Assembly (NCBI GenBank): GCA_029964075.1
Contig: CM057149.1
Span: 39,990,462 to 40,054,461 of the forward strand
Source: Patiria pectinifera
Taxonomy: Eukaryota; Echinodermata; Asteroidea; Valvatida; Asterinidae
Length of the DNA: 64,000 nt
Direction of reading: 5' to 3'
Shown: piece by piece, positions 53,765 through 64,000 of the stretch
Numbering within the stretch: the stretch's first letter is position 1
How the letters are laid out: the number at the start of each line of letters is the position of its first letter
Program-made: the position numbers and the translations under genes
The notes under the pieces: generated by a model
Database searches by the model: none
Told to the model about the DNA's origin: nothing
The model's input: only the letters and a program-made list of their open reading frames with translations

Positions 53765-54327
53765 CTCTGTTGTTCGCTCGTACCCCCCGCCCTGCAAACA
53801 GGACGCTGGGATACTCTGATGAGTTTCACAGAATCTTGTGAAGGAAGTGGCGTATGACCTATGTATAAGGCATCTGGCTGTAGCTGTTCAAGTCCGCAGT
53901 TAGAACATGTGCGCAAATGCTATCCGAAAACTTCACGTTGAATTGCGCACATTCCATACCGGATGTGATTTCTGTTTCATTGCGAATCATGTGGACAAAA
54001 TTTTGAGCGTCCCATAATGCAATCCGACCGTTCGTGATTCGAAACGGAGCCTGAGCGAGTGACGGGAATTGTAAATTTACAACACAAATAGGTTTTACAG
54101 AATTTCCTACATTATTACGCTTTTCAACGAGAAAAAAAAACATCTCTAAACTGGAATACAAGAGTAATGAATCAGTCTGAACGGCCGTTTCAAACCTGGC
54201 AGAGTCATGACCTTGATGACGCGCAGGTCACTTGTGACGTAAAATCCAACCAATCAGAGCGTGAATTCATCAGAGTATCCCAGCGTCCTGTTTGCAGGGC
54301 GGGGGGTACAGCGAACCTCTGTTGCCG
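53765..54327. mobile_element. Foldback element with ~60-bp inverted ends
   Basis: CCCGCCCTGCAAACAGGACG followed by CTGGGATACTCTGATGA at the left (53787-53823) recurs exactly inverted at 54268-54305. GTTCGC..GTACCCCC lies outside on both sides. No coding content. Confidence 0.7.
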
Positions 54328-54480
54328 AATGTCTTTTGCCTCTGAAACTTCAAATAGCGCCCTCATTTGAATTGAGCTGTTTGCTAAATTATTTCAGCTT
54401 ATATTTGACATTGCACATACCTGCTGGAGTTCCAGTTACTCATTGACGCTGCCATTTTTGTTTTACATTCCATCATGGAC

Positions 54481-54984
54481 AGCAGCGTAGCTAGGGTTCC
54501 CATCCCAGGGCCGGGGGGAGGGGCTGGACGTTACAGTGGAGGGGCGTCCAATTCCTGAGTGGTGAAAGGTGGACAGTTTTTTTTTTTCTTTTTCCTTTTT
54601 TTCACTGGACACCCCGGCCTATGCAAGTTCATTTTTTTGAGGGGGTCGTGGGGAGGTTGACACAAAATATTTTAATGGGGCATGTTTAAAAAGGGATTCA
54701 TGGTCATTGTCAGACAATGGGTGTCACTATACATGTTCCATGGGACGTTTAAATATGCAGCCAATCAAGGAAAGCAGGGTTTTGGCCAAAGGTAAATTTA
54801 ACATTGTGAAAAATAGTCAATTTATGGTAAACTCGCTAACAATGGTAACACAATTTTCTCCGATTGCCAAATTTCCAGTGGGCGGGTGGAGGGGGGGGGT
54901 TGGGGGCGACTGCGGGGGTGACGATTTTTGTATGGAGGGGGGCGTGCGCCCCCCCCCCCCTCCCGTTGCTACGCCGCTGGTGCA
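54481..54984. repeat. MITE-like repeat, CAGCGTAGCTAG / TACGCCGCTGG ends
   Basis: CAGCAGCGTAGCTAGGG on the left, and CCAGCGGCGTAGCAACGG read inverted on the right, enclose a T-run and long G/C runs. The CAGTGGCGTAGCCAGG variant at 59066 is related. Confidence 0.5.
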
Positions 54985-56340
54985 TGATGGTGGAATATAT
55001 TTGTGCATGAAGAAAGGAATAGATAAGCATTGCGTCTTCGATCATTTATTGTACCTGTACCTGTACAATTTGATACCACCGACCACTGACTAAAACAATA
55101 ATGACATGCCTCTCAGCGCCGTGGGAATAAACTCAATTCTAGGGGTGGGAGGCACCACCTGGGGTACACCAATATTTTTCAGGGGGTAAATACTGAGGGC
55201 AACTAATTTTGGGGTTTTGTTTGGGGTCGGGGCATTAAAAAAATTAAATTAGGGTGGGGGCACCCAGGGGAGCACGGACCCCCCCCCCGTGTCACGTCAC
55301 TGTGCCTCATTTATCGGAGCATGATCGGTGAGAGCATGGAGGAAGGAATAGAATAGGGCTGCTTTGGGGGAGTGTATCGGATGCATGGCTGCCAATAGAC
55401 AATAGTACCCCGAGGCAAAATCGTTCCCCAATTAGTTTTAATCACCCTTTGGCATGAAAACTTAGGATGGTGGTGTTGAAAGTTGATTGGCGGTAAAGCT
55501 ATCCATATAAAAAAAACAGATGTTCTTTTAAAACTATATTTTTTTTACGAAGAATAACGCCTGGTTCACCTTAAGGGTTCGCTGGTACCCGTGTCAGAGG
55601 CGACTGTACTGGCACTGTGATCTCATGAGACGATGTTTCCATGAGAAGGCCGAAAATACTCCTGAAAGTACACTCCCAATACCTATGGAAACCAGTACCT
55701 GAGCTATTCTGTTAACATCTGTCTGTTTCAGTACAAACCTGTCGATCGACGGAACCACACGAGCCGTCATATTGTTACAATAATCTGTAATGGCGTGCAT
55801 CATTCCTGGGACACCTCATAGTCTTATCTCTCGCAGGAATTCAATCTGACAACTTGGTCTTGGTCTCGGGCGCTGTTTTACCCCACAACTATTACACATG
55901 AGCGGCCATTTCCTCCTTTGTCTGGAAAGTCTGCGGTACACCGTGTCTACTTCACTGTCACATATCCTCTTGCTAATTAGACCGTGTACGTACAAGTATA
56001 CATCCCGTGGCTAGGGGATGCCATCCTACAGCCAAATGCCAATGGATTATCCGACCTTCTTTTTTTCTTAAATAGCAGGAATCGAAAAATCCCAAGGATC
56101 GAAAAGGAAACGTTGGTGGATTCCATTTCGGATTTGAACTTAGAATTCAAAGAGACATCAAGATATGCAAGTCACCATTTGTTATTATAAGTATAAAGGG
56201 GAAAGTCGAAAATTTGGAATACTTTGATATTCTTCCAAGTACAATCCGAGGGATAAGTTACTCTTCTTTTTTTAAAGGAGATGCAAAAACCCAGTATGCT
56301 TTTCGCTTCGATTTATATGCATTTTTACTTAATCAATTTT
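54985..56340. other. Mostly featureless; one reverse ORF at 55594-55803
   Basis: The reverse ORF (69 codons, start 55803) has a plausible coding look: CNNMTARVVPSIDRFVLKQT then VLVSIGIGSVLSGVFSAFS, a possible transmembrane helix. An in-frame stop lies just upstream of the ATG, and no splice partner or known family is seen. It is a weak exon candidate only. Confidence 0.25.
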
Positions 56341-56344
56341 TTTA

Positions 56345-56470
56345 ATAGGACGAGGCTGCACCAGTAGCCCGCTTGGAGAGGCTTCGCCGCCATGTCCTCC
56401 TGGCGAGCAAACGCCTGCTTCGCGGGCGATCATACTCGTGAACCCGCACACTCACCCTCCCTCGCACCTT
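56345..56470 (-). other. CpG-rich island of unknown nature
   Basis: A short GC-rich block in AT-rich surroundings. Read on the reverse strand it gives RSRRLLARRTWRRSLSKRAT. AGCCCGC/GCGGGC and AGGCTTCGCC repeats make part of it foldable. It could be an exon or a foreign fragment; I cannot identify it. Confidence 0.2.
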
Positions 56471-56529
56471 CCGCTTTATAGCACTGCTTAGTAGTGTGAT
56501 GTTAATAAGCCGCCTATAATACAATTCAA

Positions 56530-57800
56530 TGAGCTCTTTTCAATCACGTCTTTGGGATTTTTCGAGACGAGGTTTGTCATGAAGAGAGTTAAAAATTCTG
56601 GAGCTTTTTATTTAGTTTTTATTTAACAAAAATATAAAAATCCCAATTTTTTTACAAATTTTCACTGTTTCTATTTCAAAATAGCAAAAACTTGAATTCA
56701 AATTATGCGACATCAGCTTGTTTTAAAGTCCGGTTTTAAAAACGCCAAACGACAGTAGGCATATTTAACAAAATCTCTCCAAAGATGATTCCAATGCATT
56801 TTTTTTTGCCATTGCATCAGTAGACTTTTTTTAAATTGTGGTTGTGTAGGGGTGGGGACTATATTTGTGTTTGTTTGTTTTTCGTGTGTGTATTTGTTTG
56901 TAAAATGAAAAGCATTAAGAAAGATAGTTGCTATAGCAGTAACCAGTTTACAAAATGCTAACCCCAAAGCAAAGGCTTTGTTGTTTGGCGAAATCTGACA
57001 ATCACATGGACAATCATGAATAAGAGGAAAACGTTAATGAGTGTGATCTTATGACGGAAATGACACCGGGACCCTCTGAGGATGATACAACGAAGTTAAT
57101 AACGTTAAGAAAGGATAACTTGAACTTCGGTTGTCTGTCAAGGCCTTGACTCATCAAAGGGATTAAGGTTAGCTTTTCATCACCAGTCACCTCGTCTTAG
57201 GACTGTCATACTCGGTATGTGACTGTTGCTGTCAATCGTTGACCGCGGGTTATGGCAAATGACACACACCCCTCCCAACCCTTCCACAAAAATGAAAAAT
57301 AAAGGGATACTACCCCAAAACATGTCTCCTAATGGACATAATGACGACTTTGAGCCCATGATGAATATTCAGAAATATACACAGCGCTTATACGGTTGGC
57401 CAATTATCTTGGCTCAGTTTTCTCTACAAGGTCTTTCTGGCCATTTTAGATAGCTAGTTCCACATACAGTCCACGTATAGATTAGGCGTGTATGTTTCTG
57501 AAATTCCAACAAGATCTTCTTTAACACTGATATAGGTAGGTTTTACCTGACGTGTCCTCTGCAGCTCAGACGTCTTCTAACTTCAGGCGGGAAGTTTGTT
57601 CAGGTGAGGAAAGTGTCGGGCATTTCCCGTCATTTCTTGAGGGGTCTGTCTGCAGAGTCTGTCTGGACCAACCCATGGTTAACCGACGTCACTGACATCA
57701 TATAGGTTTAGGAATACATTAATTTTTGTTTCTACTTTTAGATATCAGACGTGACGTCCTCCTTTTTTTTTTAGACAACTTGTTTCAAATACTATTTTGG
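56530..57800. other. No gene recognised
   Basis: AT-rich, with only short unremarkable ORFs. Confidence 0.4.
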
Positions 57801-57814
57801 TTGCAACATTCCAG

Positions 57815-57905
57815 TGATTATAATGCGAGAACCTGCGAACTCCAGATTACCGTTCCGCTGCCGCTTTACCAACTGAGCTGTCCAGCCCCATTTGGCAATC
57901 TCTTT
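57815..57905 (-). repeat. tRNA-derived SINE head
   Basis: The reverse strand reads ACAGCTCAGTTGGTAAAGCG (A-box) and GGAGTTCGCAGGTTCTCGC (degenerate B-box). No paired acceptor stem, so not a functional tRNA. Confidence 0.5.
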
Positions 57906-58225
57906 GTCCAGAGGGCGCGGTTGGTCCGAAGCCATAAACCTGTATATGCCATGTAGCCAGGGATGACCGAAGTCACCATACTAGCAACATTGGCAATGCT
58001 GCAAATGTGGGAAATAGCAAACACCGGGGGATCACTCAGAGACGATATGGCTTTTAGGCTTTTTATAACAAATAAAAAAGAACATAAGTTTCAATTGCAT
58101 GTGTCTTCATTCGAGCTTTTCACCTCGACAACCTCACAGGACTGGGAGCTGGAAGCCAAAACCCTCAGCTGCTTGTTTGATCTATGAGATCACATCATGC
58201 ACCCCAGTACTTGTATATGTTCAAA

Positions 58226-58622
58226 CAGGGGCGTAAATCCTGGGAGGGGGGGGGAGGGGGTTATAAAACCATTGGGGGGTGGGCCATTGAATTACCCCCC
58301 CCCCCCCCACACACACACTGTTTCGTGATGAGACAAAAATGCAGATTTCGAGGTATTTTTGGAACTTTCCCACCAAAATGTGTTCAAAAGCACCGAAAAA
58401 TGGAGAAACAAAGTACAACAGATTTTTAAATGCGCCGTTTTGATGTAAACGCGAGTATATGTGTTGATATACATCTATATCCTGAAGAGCGCCCCCTAGT
58501 GTAGTGTGGTGTCCAGCCCCCCTTCCTGCTTTTGGAATTTCCAAGGGCGGGCAATATTTGGATTGTGGTGATCCCCATCCCCCATCCCCCCCCCCCTCCC
58601 ATCGCCGGCAAAGATTTACGCC
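58226..58622. repeat. MITE-like repeat with GGGGCGTAAATC ends and G-runs
   Basis: GGGGCGTAAATCCTGGGAGG on the left and TGGCGTAAATCTTTGCCGGC (inverted) on the right share GGCGTAAATC. The interior has paired G- and C-runs. Confidence 0.5.
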
Positions 58623-59065
58623 ATTGGATTCATTCGTCTAATATTGGTGCCTGTTGTTGTCAGGCGACGGATCCAGCTCTGTCAAGGAAAATTAATAGAA
58701 ATCCATGATGCGAACCCCCACTGCTCTGACACTCCCCCCCCCACCCACCCAAAAAAAGGCACTGTTAAGCAAGTCCAGTTTTGCATAAAATATGGGAGAG
58801 CCAGTTTGATTAGGGGGTATTTGTACACTATTCTGTAATATTGTGTAAATAATCGTCGGATTTTAACAGCACCACCATTGAAAGTATGTTACGAACCCCC
58901 ACCCCACCCCGAACCCCGACAACCGCCCCCCATTCCCACCCACCCTATTGATTTCCGGAAGCCGGAGGCCGGAGACAAAAAAACACCTGTTTACATTTCA
59001 GAATGTTTTGCTGATGAAACACCCCCCTGCGAAATTCCTGGATCCGCCCCTGGTTGTGCTGTACA

Positions 59066-59263
59066 CAGTGGCGTAGCCAGGAATTTTTCAGGGGGGGGGG
59101 GCGCTGAGGGGGCTGGAACATTTCATGGGGAGGGTCATGTAGAGCAATGAAATTTTTCCAGAAACTCAAAATCTCAGTGGGGAGGGGGCGACTGGGGGCG
59201 ACAAGTTTTCATGGGGGCTGTCTCCCCACGGCCCCTCCCCCGTGGCACGCCACTGGCTGTACA
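59066..59263. repeat. Small MITE, CAGTGGCGTAGCCAGG / CACGCCACTG ends
   Basis: CAGTGGCGTAGCCAGGAATT on the left and CCAGTGGCGTGCCACGG (inverted) on the right. About 200 bp with a G-run. It follows a CTGGATCCGCCCCTG end at 59037 of another repeat. Confidence 0.6.
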
Positions 59264-60114
59264 AAGGTGAGTGAAATACGCGTGAATACATATATAGCGA
59301 TGGTGTATTAGGGATTGAGGATTGTCAGAACGTAATTGTATCAGGCATTGACCCAAATGTGTCCAGTTCTCTTTGCTTAATGCTGCCTGCATTCTGCAGG
59401 ATTCCAGACTAATGGGTGACCCCAGTTTCCCTATAAACATACTCCACGTAAGTTTGTCTATTGTGCCCAGGTATCCCACTCGACGCCATCAGCCTTTAAT
59501 TGATCCTTAATCGAACGCGGCATGACGTAGTCAGCCTTTTCTTACTCTAATTTTTGTGTCAAAAGGTCTTTTGATGCTCTATTTTAGACTATCGTTACCT
59601 AACAATCCCCCTTTGTATCAAAGTAACTCTTGACATTCCGAGAACACAGTGACGAACAGAAGGGGGGGGGCCTTCCATCGTTTGTATCGCTTCAAATGAT
59701 GTTGCCTCTCAAGCGCGTCCCCACGTCTTGCAGCCAAGAGCTGTAAGATAATCAACCTGGACAATATCACCCCCTTCTCACCCTGCCCTTCCTAAACACA
59801 ACTGAACAAATGTATTTTACAAACATTCCAGTCATTTGCATTGGATAGGAGGAAATATCATTTTCTCAAAGATCGGGATAAAAGTAAAAGGGATAATCTC
59901 CTCTTAACTGAGAAAAGATCATCAAGGGATTTAAGGGGCTCAACTCTCAAAGCAGGGATTAAGTCTACTCTTAATTCAACACAAGAAGATTTCAAATTCC
60001 CATCCAGCGCACATCTTGTATTCAACGTTGTCATCGATTTTTTTTTTTTTAAAGAAAATGTTTATAAGGAAAGTACATTCCGGTTTGTCGACAGGACAGT
60101 CTATACAAACTAAC

Positions 60115-60208
60115 CTTTCTGCTCTCCAAGGTCGCGGCTCGGACCTTTGTCACGGTCGCCCACCATCAACACAGTCTGGCCTCGGCCCCGGAAACATCTG
60201 GGATTCAC
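60115..60208 (-). CDS. Possible isolated coding exon
   Basis: The reverse strand has an AG acceptor after GTCAAC and a GTTAGT donor bracketing 94 nt that read CFRGRGQTVLMVGDRDKGPS without stops. GC content is clearly higher than the flanks. No family recognised and no neighbouring exon found. Exon status is a guess from splice sites and composition. Confidence 0.25.
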
Positions 60209-60259
60209 CTGTTGACCAGACGGCACATACAGTTTGCACACAAAAACAAAATTAGAATG

Positions 60260-62090
60260 AGAAAATAAATATAATTGTCTATTTTTATCTTAAGATTCGT
60301 GGGTAAGCCTTATAAGTTTTGCGATGTACTCCTAAATAGATGTTGTAGGTAGTGATACACCTGACATTGTTCGAAAATACTCCCCAGCCAATTTATGCTC
60401 GAGTCACAGTTCTCATTGATGTTCCTGTGAATATAAATTTCAGTTTCTTGTTTTATTAAGAAATTTGCAAAGCTTCCCCGTTTGAAACGGCCGTTTCGCA
60501 CAATGATAGATATTCATTTCAAAATTATACATGATTTTTTTTCTTCTGATGTAAAGTTGGAGCAACGTTCAATCGGTTGGCTTTCCCGACATTATATATG
60601 TGTCACCGTAACATTCTAAAACACTGGTTTTGCGTTAATTACAAATACATTCCGGGCCCTTTTAAAGTTCATTGTTGTTCATGCAAGTCCATATTGGTAG
60701 CAACATGATCTTGAACTCTCGGAAAAGAAAATATTGGAGAATTAGTTTCACATCTGAAGCCCTCACTTAATTAAGCTGGGAACGTGCCAAAGAACCTGTC
60801 TCAGCTGCCCATTACAATTTCCCAGTTGAGGAACGTCAATGGTTTCGATGAGCTCAGCGTGTGGGATACACCTTGACCCATAATTTACCTTTTTAAAGCC
60901 CAATGTCTTTATTGGCATTGCCAGTGACTTTCGATCAAGTCAGCTTTCTGGTGGCAATTAAGAGTACTGGGCTGTTTGTATTTAACAATAAAATATGTTT
61001 CTTGTTCGGACCATGTCAAGACATTTAGCATTTGGTGTTCTCATTTTAAATGTTGCTGCTTTAATCATGGTTTAAGCAACTGTGCCGAAAAAACACAAGG
61101 ATATAATACTACAAGTTGTCACTTAAAACGGAGGGATAGGACTCAATATAGCGAGTCACCAAAAGCGTGGAAGATAAGAGAATTAATTCTTGGCCGTAAT
61201 TTGAACCAAAATTGTGTTTCTTTCCTATGGGAGCAATCCTCTTGAAAGGTAAAGGAACGAGGCGGACACCTGCTAGTCCTCGTAAAAACAAGTAATCCAA
61301 AACAGAAACTGTGATTAGTCATTTGTGTGGCAGTCTGGTGACAAATACAATTCAAGGTCTGTTATGAAGACAAACATGTGTAGGTGGAGTTGAGTGCTGC
61401 GACTGCGGCCAATTTCAGGGCTACACGACCCAGCACGATATGTCATTAGAGCCGTCGACAGATTTTTACAACTTCCAAATTTTGATGGGATTATCCTTGT
61501 TATTTCGCGACCTACATCCTTCATAAAAAGGCCCCATTGATTAACACTTATTTCCCTCATTGCTGTGAAATAATTGGTTTACCTGTTTTTTCCATCTAGC
61601 AGACAATATACCTTGTTTTATATGTGATTCGCGCCTCATTTAGTAATGCAAGCATGTATTTAAAAAACATTCAACTCTGAGCAAGAAACACCTTTTTTGC
61701 ATTTCGATGAAAAAATATATACAGTTGAATTCAATCATTAGACACCAGGAAACAATACCGTACTCGAAGGAAAATCTTGCCTTTCTTAATCACATTGAAT
61801 AACTTCCATTTCCTTTCCAGAGTCCGACAAAACGTTGGCACGCAAAGGTAATTATTTGAACAGTCTAAGGCCGGTCTATTGTAGAGGCAGCTCTAGTATC
61901 GCCCAGCCGAAAGTGTACCTTTGTGGGAAAGACTAAAGGCAGGAGTGGGTATAGTAATAATTGGCTGCGGTCCAGAAATGATTAAGGTCACTTGAACTTA
62001 GGAATATTAAGTGGTACTGGTTCCCCAACATAAGCATGGCCTGAATGCCAACATCTCTCTGAAACGTGAAACAGTAATCCTACGCTAAAG
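60260..62090. other. No gene recognised
   Basis: AT-rich, with short ORFs lacking any domain signal on either strand. Confidence 0.4.
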
Positions 62091-62095
62091 ACATT

Positions 62096-63577
62096 AGGCC
62101 AAAAAAAGGTCTCCGGTTTCTGGTACACTGTAAAAAATTGCGTGATTTAACAGTTGTTTTTCTGTTGAAATTTCTGTAAATTTACAGTAGATGTTACTGT
62201 TTTCGGATTTTGTTGTAAATCTACAAATTTGTTACTGCCTACGTACAGTTTTCTCCATTTCGCTGTTTGGTTACGGTATATTCGCTGTTAAACTAAAATT
62301 TTGTGGACGCACAAGGAACATCATGTTTTGAACAAGCCCCCGTTCTGACTCTGTTAGAACACAGTCACATCGTTGTCGGTCAACAGAGAATCATCTTTTT
62401 TTGTACAGGGTTCGGCCGTATCGCGTGATTTTTCACTGGTAGGCGGTAGTAGTGCAGCGTTACTGTGGCATAAACGCTGAAGGGTACCAGTATGTTGTCA
62501 AGGAAGGCGCGCGCGGGAGTCGGACTATACAGTACCATACAACTTCCCGTTGCGTCCATGCGTATGCATACGGTAGCATCTTGGAGCAAATTTACCTATC
62601 CGTTTCTGCTTACATGTTTGTATTTTGTATTGTAAATGACTATTACTCTCAAGGAGAAGCGCTATAGAGAAGCAGTTTCAGTTTGTAAGCCTGATTGTCA
62701 ACGACAACACATTTGAAAGTTGCTTGGTTGTAATTGCAGCATGACTCGCCGTAAGCCAACGTGCAAGTATCTACATTCGCTCCTTCATGGGTTTTATCGA
62801 TAGCACCGCCATTACATGACGTGTTACAAGTATCTGCATGTGAAGTACGTTCATTATACGAGAATATCTGTGTACTGAGGCTCACACAGTACCTGTCATT
62901 CGCAATCCTCGATAGAAAACATGAACACTTTGTCGTTTATCGGCCCCCATCAAATAATCACCGTTTAAACAAAAACAACATTTTGTTCAGCAACAGAGAG
63001 TTGTTAAGGAACAAAAAAACAGCGAATGTGCTGTTAGGTTACAAAACGACAACACTTAATCATCTGTCACATAACAGTAGAATCCTCTGTAAATGAACAA
63101 TATCAAATAAAGTAGAATCTGCTGTTAATGTACAGAGAAAAAAGAAACAGTAGAATATACTGTGCAAAAACAGTAACTCCTGTAATGCCAATTGACAATA
63201 GAATCAACTGTTATTGAACAGACATTTTTTTAACAGTGTATGCGCGCGCGTCGCCGTAGCCATGCGCGTCGGCAAAATGAAAAAGTTGTTTTTTTTTCAA
63301 GAAAGATGATGTCTCAAAACCGCCAAACTCACTGGTTTGACTGGAATCCTGCTGCTGCACAATTTTAACGTGTTTTGAGATGGGGTTATGATCCAATAAG
63401 CTTTATGTGGCCTCTCTGGACTCCCATATATTTGCCCTAAGTCTAGTCGGGCACCATTTGCAGTCATCAGCCGACATTTGAGGCAAAATAATCAGGTTAA
63501 AAAAAAAGCCGCGTCGCCGCACCACTTTTTGGGCAAGCTCCATACCAGAAACCGGAGACTTATTTTTTTGGGGGCCT
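62096..63577. mobile_element. Outer inverted-repeat element (CTCCGGTTTCTGGTA ends)
   Basis: GGCCAAAAAAAGGTCTCCGG then TTTCTGGTA at the left; the inverted counterpart TACCAGAAACCGGAGACTTA then TTTTTTTGGGGGCC is at 63544-63577. A second element sits between the arms, directly after the left arm. Confidence 0.6.
62127..63238. mobile_element. Nested TA-site element with AACAGT subterminal repeats
   Basis: It starts CACTGTAAAAAATTGCGTG and ends TTTTTTTAACAGTG with TA on both sides. ACAGT/ACTGT words repeat more than fifteen times near both ends (62150-62260, 62990-63235). Non-coding. Confidence 0.65.
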
Positions 63578-63595
63578 TATGATGTCATCTTCTAA

Positions 63596-63840
63596 GCTTC
63601 ACCACAAAACGGATTTGTGGCATACTAGCAGCGTGCATAGTTCCGGACACCATTGCTTTGAATGAGTTTGTGACTTTCTGAAAAGGACCGGGGTAAACTG
63701 CCCGTCAAGCGTTTGCAGGAGACTGACGGCATCAGGAGACTTGCAGAGCACACTGTCCGAAACGTTGAGTTTCCACAGGTTCTTTTTCAGAACCTCACAT
63801 AATTGCACGTTGGTGCTACCGTAAACTTTATCTTTTTGCT
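63596..63840 (-). CDS. Possible 3' coding exon at window end
   Basis: The reverse strand is open from about 63840 to a TGA at 63599, reading VQLCEVLKKNLWKLNVSDSV and LCKSPDAVSLLQTLDGQFTP. Codon composition and leucine/valine spacing look coding. No family recognised; the 5' part may be spliced or outside the window. Confidence 0.3.
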
Positions 63841-64000
63841 ATATTCACCTAGTCTATGGAATACCCGCTGGTAAAGCAAGGGTCTATGATATGCGAGCAG
63901 ATTTGGAGATTAATTATGCAAAAAAGACTGGGTCTTGACATCGAGATTCTGGCCATTCAGCGGGTGCCTTCTGTATCGGGTCTTCGGTAACCCGTTGTTG

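Noticed and set aside
54707-55093. Gly/Pro-rich ORFs on both strands
   Set aside because: Caused by G- and C-runs of a MITE-like repeat.
57963-58187. 74-codon ORF starting MTEVTILATLAMLQ
   Set aside because: No recognisable domain, splice partner or composition signal.

Overview
This looks like nuclear DNA from a marine invertebrate, most likely a deuterostome (echinoderm, hemichordate or cephalochordate). The evidence is phase-consistent split genes with GT-AG introns, a three-exon CYP2-clan cytochrome P450, three-exon microsomal glutathione transferase (MGST1-like) genes, an EGF/transmembrane gene, an internal TTAGGG tract, tRNA-derived SINEs, Penelope-like and CR1/L2-like retroelements, and a dense layer of MITEs. 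I cannot name the species. Most of the window is transposon-derived; fewer than ten host coding exons are clear.

Region by region. (1) 1-5.86 kb is a compact, intron-poor, AT-rich block of tightly packed genes on both strands. It has membrane-active and Pro/Ala/Thr-linker proteins, a stem-loop between convergent genes, a shared A/T motif directly before start codons, and a small TFIIB-like protein. I read it as an endogenous large-DNA-virus or Maverick-like insertion. Two of its genes are broken by frame changes. (2) 5.86-8.6 kb holds GGTCA-rich repeats, a LINE fragment and a reverse-strand remnant of the same mobile gene family that appears intact-length later. (3) 8.6-10.5 kb carries the last three exons of an EGF-transmembrane protein with a PPxY-type tail. 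(4) 10.6-40 kb is a duplicated MGST1 locus: a dead promoter/exon-1 remnant (10.6-11.1), copy A (16.2-20.4) and copy B (26.6-39.7). The introns are inflated by a CR1/L2-like LINE, hAT, Harbinger and mariner-type elements and, in copy B, a 7.6 kb decayed mobile gene with its own CpG-rich promoter. (5) 40.2-44.1 kb is a nested insertion: a tRNA-SINE interrupted by a 3,663 bp element that has 470 bp terminal direct repeats, a Mutator-like transposase gene and a convergent HNH-type gene. (6) 44.1-52.4 kb contains an apparently intact CYP2-clan P450 between two copies of a segment (here called S). A third S copy lies after MGST copy A. (7) 52.4-64 kb is gene-poor and MITE-rich, with only weak exon candidates.

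How the genes relate: MGST1 (phase II, peroxide/glutathione chemistry in membranes) and CYP2 (phase I oxidation in the ER) form a small xenobiotic-metabolism cluster. The S copies share the P450 upstream sequence and, at 52.2 kb, the P450 3' untranslated region. The simplest history is duplication of an MGST1-S-P450 unit followed by loss of P450 bodies. Copies lacking an insertion act as natural empty sites and prove the boundaries of several transposons.
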